DNA from: Bacteroidota bacterium
Lineage (GTDB): Bacteria > Bacteroidota > Rhodothermia > Rhodothermales > UBA10348
Assembly (NCBI GenBank): GCA_029262775.1
Contig: JAJCYR010000059.1
Span: 62,001-126,000, forward strand
Reading direction: 5' to 3'
Length of the DNA stretch: 64,000 bases
Part shown: piece after piece, positions 59,774 through 64,000 of the stretch
How the letters are laid out: the number at the start of each line of letters is the position of its first letter
How positions within the stretch are numbered: the first letter of the stretch is position 1
Made by a program: the position numbers and the translations under genes
The notes under the pieces: model-generated
The model's input: the letters and a program-made list of their open reading frames with translations, nothing else
Told to the model about the DNA's origin: nothing
The model's database searches: none

Positions 59774-61077
59774 GTGCCCGACCGCATGTCGAGCTGGAAC
59801 AGCTGCCGCACCACGCCCGTCACGTCTGGCGCGCTCTCGCGGGCCCCTTCGCGCAGCTGCATGGTCGGATGGTGCAGTAGTTTCTGGACGAGTGCCTGCG
59901 AAAAGCGGTCCACCTGCTCCTGCACTTCCGGCTCCAGGTCCGACATGCGGCGCGTGAACCGGGCCACTTCCTGCTGCCGGATAGCTTCGGCCTGCTGGCG
60001 CAGCTCGGAAATGAGCGGCTCCGCGCGGCGCTGGGAGCGCCACACCAGAAACCGCGCCAGTTCGTCGTCCAGAATGCGTTCTACATCCGGAATGGCCCGT
60101 TTGCGCTTTTCCAGGCTGACCGTGACTTCGCTCTCGAGGGCATCGACATCGAAGAGCTTTACACCCGGTACGCCTGCCGCCTCCGGCTCCACATCGTGCG
60201 GGACGGCCATATCCAACAGCACGAGCACGCGGTCCGACCGGCCCGCCATGGCGCGCGCAATCATGTCGCGGTTCATCATGGGATACGGACACCCGGTAGC
60301 GCTGAACACGAGGTCGGCATCGGCGAGAACGTCCGGCAGCCCCATGACCGACGCCGATTCCGCCCCCAATTCGGCCGCCTGCCGCACGGCCGTTTCTGGT
60401 GTCCGGTTGATGAGCACGAGGCGTCCGATCTGCATGCCGCGCAGCACCTTGAGGGCCAGTTGGCCCGTATCTCCGAGACCCAGCACGACCACCGTCCTGT
60501 CATCGAGGGTTCCGAGAACGCGCTCGGCGAGGCGAATACCGACCGAGCTCACACTCACTGGATTGCGCCCGATTCCGGTTTCGGCGCGCGAGCGGCGTCC
60601 CGCTTTCAGACCGTACTGCATGAGCGCCTCAAGGTGGGCATCGAGCGCGCCATGCTGGCGCGACAGTGCGATGGCTGCATCGAGCTGACCAAGAATCTGT
60701 GCCTCACCGAGCACCACGGCATCGAGCCCGGCGGCCACCCGCCCCAGGTGCCGGGCGGCCTCCTCGCCGCCCAGTACAAAGAAGTGGTCTGCGACCGGTC
60801 CCAGGTCCACGCCAAGCCCGGCGATCAACGCCACGGCCTCGTCGCGTGACAGACCCGCATCACCATTCCCATTGCGCGACACGTAAAACTCGACCCGGTT
60901 GCAGGTGGCCACGACGACGAGGCCCTGCATGCCTGCGTTCACGGTCGAGCCATCTCCCTGCCCCACGCACGACAGCAGCTGTTGCTGCTCAGCCGTGGTG
61001 AGTGCCACCTTTTCCCGGATGTGTACGGGAGCTGCGTGGTGGTTGATACCAATACAATAGGTTTCGGAAGACGGCAT
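59770..61077 (-). CDS. hemA: glutamyl-tRNA reductase
   Basis: 435 residues from the ATG at 61077 (MPSSETYCIGINHH); the ATG at 61098 adds seven residues. Reduces glutamyl-tRNA to glutamate-1-semialdehyde, the first committed step. Catalytic Cys in VVATCNRVEFYV, GEAQILGQLDAAI, NADPH fold VLGLGDTGQLALKVL with INRTPETA, and the C-terminal dimerisation helices QQAEAIRQQEVARF...QALVQKLLHHPTMQLRE are complete. First gene of the heme operon; its stop overlaps hemCD by ATGA. Confidence 0.97.
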   Translation of the reverse strand: MPSSETYCIGINHHAAPVHIREKVALTTAEQQQLLSCVGQGDGSTVNAGMQGLVVVATCNRVEFYVSRNGNGDAGLSRDEAVALIAGLGVDLGPVADHFFVLGGEEAARHLGRVAAGLDAVVLGEAQILGQLDAAIALSRQHGALDAHLEALMQYGLKAGRRSRAETGIGRNPVSVSSVGIRLAERVLGTLDDRTVVVLGLGDTGQLALKVLRGMQIGRLVLINRTPETAVRQAAELGAESASVMGLPDVLADADLVFSATGCPYPMMNRDMIARAMAGRSDRVLVLLDMAVPHDVEPEAAGVPGVKLFDVDALESEVTVSLEKRKRAIPDVERILDDELARFLVWRSQRRAEPLISELRQQAEAIRQQEVARFTRRMSDLEPEVQEQVDRFSQALVQKLLHHPTMQLREGARESAPDVTGVVRQLFQLDMRSGT

Positions 61078-61085
61078 AAGTGGTA

Positions 61086-61093
61086 CAAATGTA
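61086..61093 (-). promoter_or_regulatory. -7 element of the heme operon promoter
   Basis: On the minus strand TACATTTG matches the Bacteroidota sigma-A -7 consensus TAnnTTTG exactly. TTTG lies 15 bases upstream instead of the usual ~19. The element ends 8 bases before the hemA ATG at 61077, so the mRNA would have almost no leader, if this is the used promoter. Confidence 0.45.
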
Positions 61094-61290
61094 AGCATTA
61101 TTGATCATCAAATAAACTGAATAGATGCAATTCTATGGTATATCCTGAAAATGATCTGCCAAGACCGTGCGAAGAAGTCGCACCTGTCACGCATCTTTGT
61201 ACGGAATTGCCGCGCGCATGTACCTGATGTCATGCTTCTGGTAACACGCCGGTACTGCGCGCAACGTAACAGGTGCCCACAAGGAAAACG

Positions 61291-61311
61291 CGCCCAACGC
61301 CCAACGCCCAA
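61291..61311 (+). repeat. three 7-bp tandem repeats
   Basis: CGCCCAA is repeated three times in the gap between hemA and the zinc-ribbon gene. No function is suggested; it may be slippage-prone. Confidence 0.7.
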
Positions 61312-61351
61312 AGAGAACGCACCCACGTCACGAATCCCGGAGGTAATCATC

Positions 61352-61573
61352 ATGGAACAGAACTTGGACGCTCGGTGCAAATGTGACAATGGAATTGACA
61401 GCTTCTGGGTGAGCCCAGAAGCGCACTATCCGCTCTGGTCATTCTTCGCAGGGCTCATGCTCGGTGTTGCCCCCACACTTCCGGACCGGATCCGGTGGCG
61501 CTGCCGCATGTGCGACACGGTGATCGCAGAAACACGTGACAAAGCATTGCGGGTGCAATACCAGGAAATGTAA
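61352..61573 (+). CDS. small protein with cysteine pairs (zinc-ribbon-like)
   Basis: 73 residues from the ATG at 61352, preceded by GGAGG at 61339-61343 (spacing 8); the upstream frame has no family match. CKC near residue 9 and CRMC near residue 53 could bind zinc. A short hydrophobic segment (LWSFFAGLMLGVAPTL) lies between. No family recognised. The 274-base gap to hemA carries the divergent promoters of both genes. A 9-bp hairpin spans the stop codon. Confidence 0.7.
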   Translation: MEQNLDARCKCDNGIDSFWVSPEAHYPLWSFFAGLMLGVAPTLPDRIRWRCRMCDTVIAETRDKALRVQYQEM

Positions 61574-61590
61574 CAATAAAAGTTACATTT
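61566..61590 (+). terminator. hairpin over the stop codon, weak terminator candidate
   Basis: AAATGTAAC and GTTACATTT, perfect 9-base arms with a 7-base AT loop, cover the TAA of the small gene. AT-rich and followed by only a short T-run, so attenuation is as likely as termination. Confidence 0.4.
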
Positions 61591-61690
61591 ATTTTCAACC
61601 CGTCTGCGCCGGATTTTCACGTGAACCTGCGGCGGGTGGGCGTGTATACGGCCCTCGGCTATCATTACGGCCGAAAGAATCACCCCGCCC

Positions 61691-62698
61691 ATGCCGCGTC
61701 ACGCCTACTCACCGCCACTACTGCTGCGCAACGCCCACCTGAACACGATTGTCGGGGGACGACTGCGTCGCGTGCCGCCACCCGCATACACGCGGGAACG
61801 GATCGATACGCCAGACTCCGACTTCCTGGATCTTGACTGGGCCTATGCCGAGGATTCTCACCACCGCGCCCAGCATGCGGTCATCATTGGCCACGGCCTG
61901 GAAGGCAATTCCGATAAGCCCTATATCCGCGGCATGGTGCGCGCGCTTACCGGAGCCGGCTACGATGTGGTGGCATGGAATTTTCGGGGTTGCTCGGGCG
62001 AGCCCAACCGCCACGTTCATTTTTATCACAGCGGCTCAACCGACGATGTGGAAACGGTGCTCAGCCATGTCCGGACGCGGTACGACCACGCAGCGCTCGT
62101 CGGGTTCAGCCTGGGCGGCAACAAGGTGCTCAAATACCTCGGTGAGCAGGGCCACGAGTCGCTCGCTGACGGAGGCGTGACGTTTTCCGTTCCATGTGAT
62201 TTGACAACGAGCTCCGATGTCATTGAGCGCAGGGAAAACCGGATTTACCTGAAGCGCTTCATGCGGTCCTTGCGGGAGAAGGTGGCTGAAAAGGCCACGC
62301 TCTTTCCGGGATATCTGGACACGAAAGGCCTCGAAAATATCGCTTCCATCCGGGAGTTCGACGACCGCTACACGGCGCCCCTTCACGGCTTTCGCGATGC
62401 GCTCGACTACTGGGACAAGGCGAGCTGCAAACATGTGCTGGAAGACATCCGCCGCCCGGCACTACTCATCAATGCGCAGGATGACTCCTTCCTCTCGCCC
62501 TCCTGTACGCCTGACACGGATAATTCCTGGCTTGAAATCGATACGCCACGCTACGGCGGGCACATTGGCTTCGTGACGCGCCGTGGGCTCTATTACACAG
62601 AGCGACGAACCCTCGAATTTTTGGCGCGCATCTGGTCGCCCGGTCGCGATGCAGAGGACCCGGCCGCAGCATGCCCTACAAGGCTGTTGAACACGTAG
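61691..62698 (+). CDS. YheT-like alpha/beta hydrolase
   Basis: 335 residues. N-terminal LLLRNAHLNTIVGG matches the YheT/EMB8 opening (NxHLQTxxG). Catalytic residues: nucleophile in GFSLGGNKVLKYLG, Asp in INAQDDSFLSP, and His in YGGHIGFV. WNFRGCSGEPN is also typical. YheT proteins are esterase-like with unknown substrates. The next gene starts 6 bases behind it. Confidence 0.93.
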   Translation: MPRHAYSPPLLLRNAHLNTIVGGRLRRVPPPAYTRERIDTPDSDFLDLDWAYAEDSHHRAQHAVIIGHGLEGNSDKPYIRGMVRALTGAGYDVVAWNFRGCSGEPNRHVHFYHSGSTDDVETVLSHVRTRYDHAALVGFSLGGNKVLKYLGEQGHESLADGGVTFSVPCDLTTSSDVIERRENRIYLKRFMRSLREKVAEKATLFPGYLDTKGLENIASIREFDDRYTAPLHGFRDALDYWDKASCKHVLEDIRRPALLINAQDDSFLSPSCTPDTDNSWLEIDTPRYGGHIGFVTRRGLYYTERRTLEFLARIWSPGRDAEDPAAACPTRLLNT

Positions 62699-62704
62699 AG
62701 GGCC

Positions 62705-63019
62705 TTGTACTACGTCTACGTCATAGAACTGGACCCGGCTGTCCAGGGGAACGCCCGTTTTCGCCGGGCGAATTCCGGCGTATCGACAGGAAGTACGTGT
62801 CTCTACGTGGGCAGCAGTGTACGCAAGCCAGCGTTGCGCATGGATCAGCACAAGGAGGGGTACAAGGCGAACCGGTATGCCCGAGAGTTCGGTCTGCGAC
62901 TGAGACCCGACCTTTTCGAGGCATACAATCCCATTCCGACGCGCGCCGATGCGCTCGAACTTGAGGTCTGGCTCGCCCAGCGGCTCCGGAAGAAGGGGTT
63001 TGCGGTGTGGCAAGGATGA
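62705..63019 (+). CDS. GIY-YIG-like small nuclease-fold protein
   Basis: 104 residues, starting with TTG at 62705 six bases after the hydrolase stop. YYVYVIELD stands for the GIY strand and CLYVGSSVRKPALRMDQHKEG for the YIG strand with the following Arg; a Glu in ADALELEVWLAQRL may be the metal ligand. These elements fit a divergent GIY-YIG domain of the UvrC/URI family. Function and activity are not established. Confidence 0.7.
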   Translation: MYYVYVIELDPAVQGNARFRRANSGVSTGSTCLYVGSSVRKPALRMDQHKEGYKANRYAREFGLRLRPDLFEAYNPIPTRADALELEVWLAQRLRKKGFAVWQG

Positions 63020-63122
63020 TGTCACGGGATGGCCGCGCGCTGGAGCTGGGCAGATAGTCCGGACGCGCGCTGGAGGCCGGGTCTGGCCGCGCGCGGCTCG
63101 CCGGGAATTGCTACATTCTGGC

Positions 63123-64000
63123 ATGCAGATTGAAAACACGTTTCACCGCCGCTGGCTGCTCCTCCTGGTTACCGGCATTTCGTTGCTGTTTCTATGGATG
63201 GTGCGCGATTTTCTGATTACGCTCTTCCTGGCGGCGGTCTTCAGCGCCATGGCGCAGCCAATATCGCGCGTATGCAACCGCATGTCGCGGGGTAGGCGTA
63301 CGCTTGGGGCATCGGGCACCCTCGTGATTCTGCTGTTGGGGGTGGGACTGCCGCTGGCCGGGTTTCTGGGGCTTGTTGCAAACCAGGCCCTTGAAATCAG
63401 TCAGGCGGCGCGGCCGTGGATCCTGAGTCAGATTGAGGACCCGAACATACTTAGCGATCGTCTGTCGCAGCTTCCGTTCGTGGGCAATCTGATGCCGGAC
63501 GAGGAAGAACTGGTCACGAAGCTGAGCGAGTTTGCCGCCGCCGCCGGCACCTTTCTGGCCGACTCGGTCATTGGGCTCACGCGCGGCACCGCCACGTTCT
63601 TCCTGCACCTGTTCATCCTGATCTATGCCATGTTCTTCTTCGTGCGGGACGGCTCGCAAATCCTGGACCGCATTCTGTATTACAGCCCACTTCCCCGGGA
63701 ATCGGAAGAAGTGCTACTCGAAAAAATAGTGTCCGTCACGCGGGCCGTCCTCAAGGGTAGCCTTATGATCGGACTCATCCAGGGATCGCTCGCCGGAATC
63801 GCCTTTTTCCTGGTCGGCTTTCCGGGGTGGGCCTTCTGGATGACTCTCATGATCGTGCTTTCCATTATTCCGGCTATCGGATCGGCCCTCGTGTGGATTC
63901 CAGCGGCCGTCATCCTGTTTGTCCAGGGGCCCCTCTGGGTCGCCATCCTGTTTACGACCTGGTGCGCCCTCGTCGTGGGATCGGTCGATAATTTCCTGCG
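63123..64000 (+). CDS. AI-2E family transporter / PerM-like permease (3' end outside window)
   Basis: About 292 residues are visible; the frame is open to the window end. Helices include WLLLLVTGISLLFLWMV, GTLVILLLGVGLPLAGF, FFLHLFILIYAMFFFV and a C-terminal series. IVLSIIPAIGSALVWIPA and VVGSVDNFLR are the conserved AI-2E/UPF0118 motifs. Members export autoinducer-2 or act as Na+/H+ antiporters; the role here is unassigned. The gap before it (63020-63122) is GC-rich and contains two CGCGCGCTGGAG copies. Confidence 0.9.
   Translation, partial: MQIENTFHRRWLLLLVTGISLLFLWMVRDFLITLFLAAVFSAMAQPISRVCNRMSRGRRTLGASGTLVILLLGVGLPLAGFLGLVANQALEISQAARPWILSQIEDPNILSDRLSQLPFVGNLMPDEEELVTKLSEFAAAAGTFLADSVIGLTRGTATFFLHLFILIYAMFFFVRDGSQILDRILYYSPLPRESEEVLLEKIVSVTRAVLKGSLMIGLIQGSLAGIAFFLVGFPGWAFWMTLMIVLSIIPAIGSALVWIPAAVILFVQGPLWVAILFTTWCALVVGSVDNFL

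Overview
The window is a dense, GC-rich bacterial chromosome segment with no transposase, phage gene or CRISPR array. Several traits point to the Bacteroidota/Rhodothermota side, most likely a marine Rhodothermales-type bacterium: a GlnRS fused to a YqeY domain, a PKD/OmpA outer-membrane protein, LytTR two-component signalling, a Bacteroidota-like -7 promoter element upstream of hemA, few Shine-Dalgarno sites, and many secreted lipoproteins. The assignment is inference from content only; no marker-gene search could be run.

Layout. 1-10.8 kb: the tail of an unknown gene, a DUF4097 repeat protein, a GNAT, glnS-yqeY, a lipoprotein, then an orphan ABC ATPase translationally coupled to a three-domain GNAT/RLAN/ATP-grasp ligase, followed by an M41-like protein whose HEAGH motif reads HQAGH, and a TPR lipoprotein. 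10.9-20 kb: methyltransferases, an SDR and a TRAP solute-binding protein on +. A compact minus-strand run UDG-rarA-dctQ-dctM-glsA faces them. 20-28.7 kb: citrate synthase, a PKD/OmpA protein with a two-way terminator, a JmjC ribosomal-oxygenase-like gene, two adjacent YceI proteins, a LytS/LytTR pair, and a conserved family usually mislabelled as 3-methyladenine glycosylase.

28.8-39.4 kb is the most unusual part: six consecutive secreted beta-propeller (LVIVD-type) paralogues, packed with 4-7 bp overlaps or short gaps. They are followed by a small secreted protein and a Met/His-rich multicopper oxidase. Sequence similarity alternates (third with fifth, fourth with sixth), suggesting duplication of a two-gene unit. 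Five members keep a shared set of histidines that the first member has lost.

39.4-49.2 kb: a beta-lactamase-fold protein whose catalytic Ser appears to be Leu, fused to TPRs; a lipoprotein; the minus run rpoZ-(4Fe-4S membrane protein)-uvrA-hypothetical; an Ig-like lipoprotein with plsC; a MITE-like inverted-repeat element; and tRNA-Gln(CUG) with a strong terminator. 49.2-61.1 kb: one minus-strand operon hemA-hemCD-hemB-hemQ-hemE-hemG/Y-hemL-hemH followed by a flavoprotein disulfide reductase. It carries every step from glutamyl-tRNA to heme by the coproporphyrin-dependent route. 61.3-64 kb: a small zinc-ribbon protein, a YheT hydrolase, a GIY-YIG-like protein and the start of an AI-2E-family permease.

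A recurring peculiarity is in-frame 9-, 12-, 15- and 18-bp tandem repeats inside otherwise ordinary genes (hemE, hemG, hemCD, the reductase, the histidine kinase, dctQ, a lipoprotein). No gene-free stretch exceeds 300 bases; the longest is about 270 bases between hemA and the zinc-ribbon gene.
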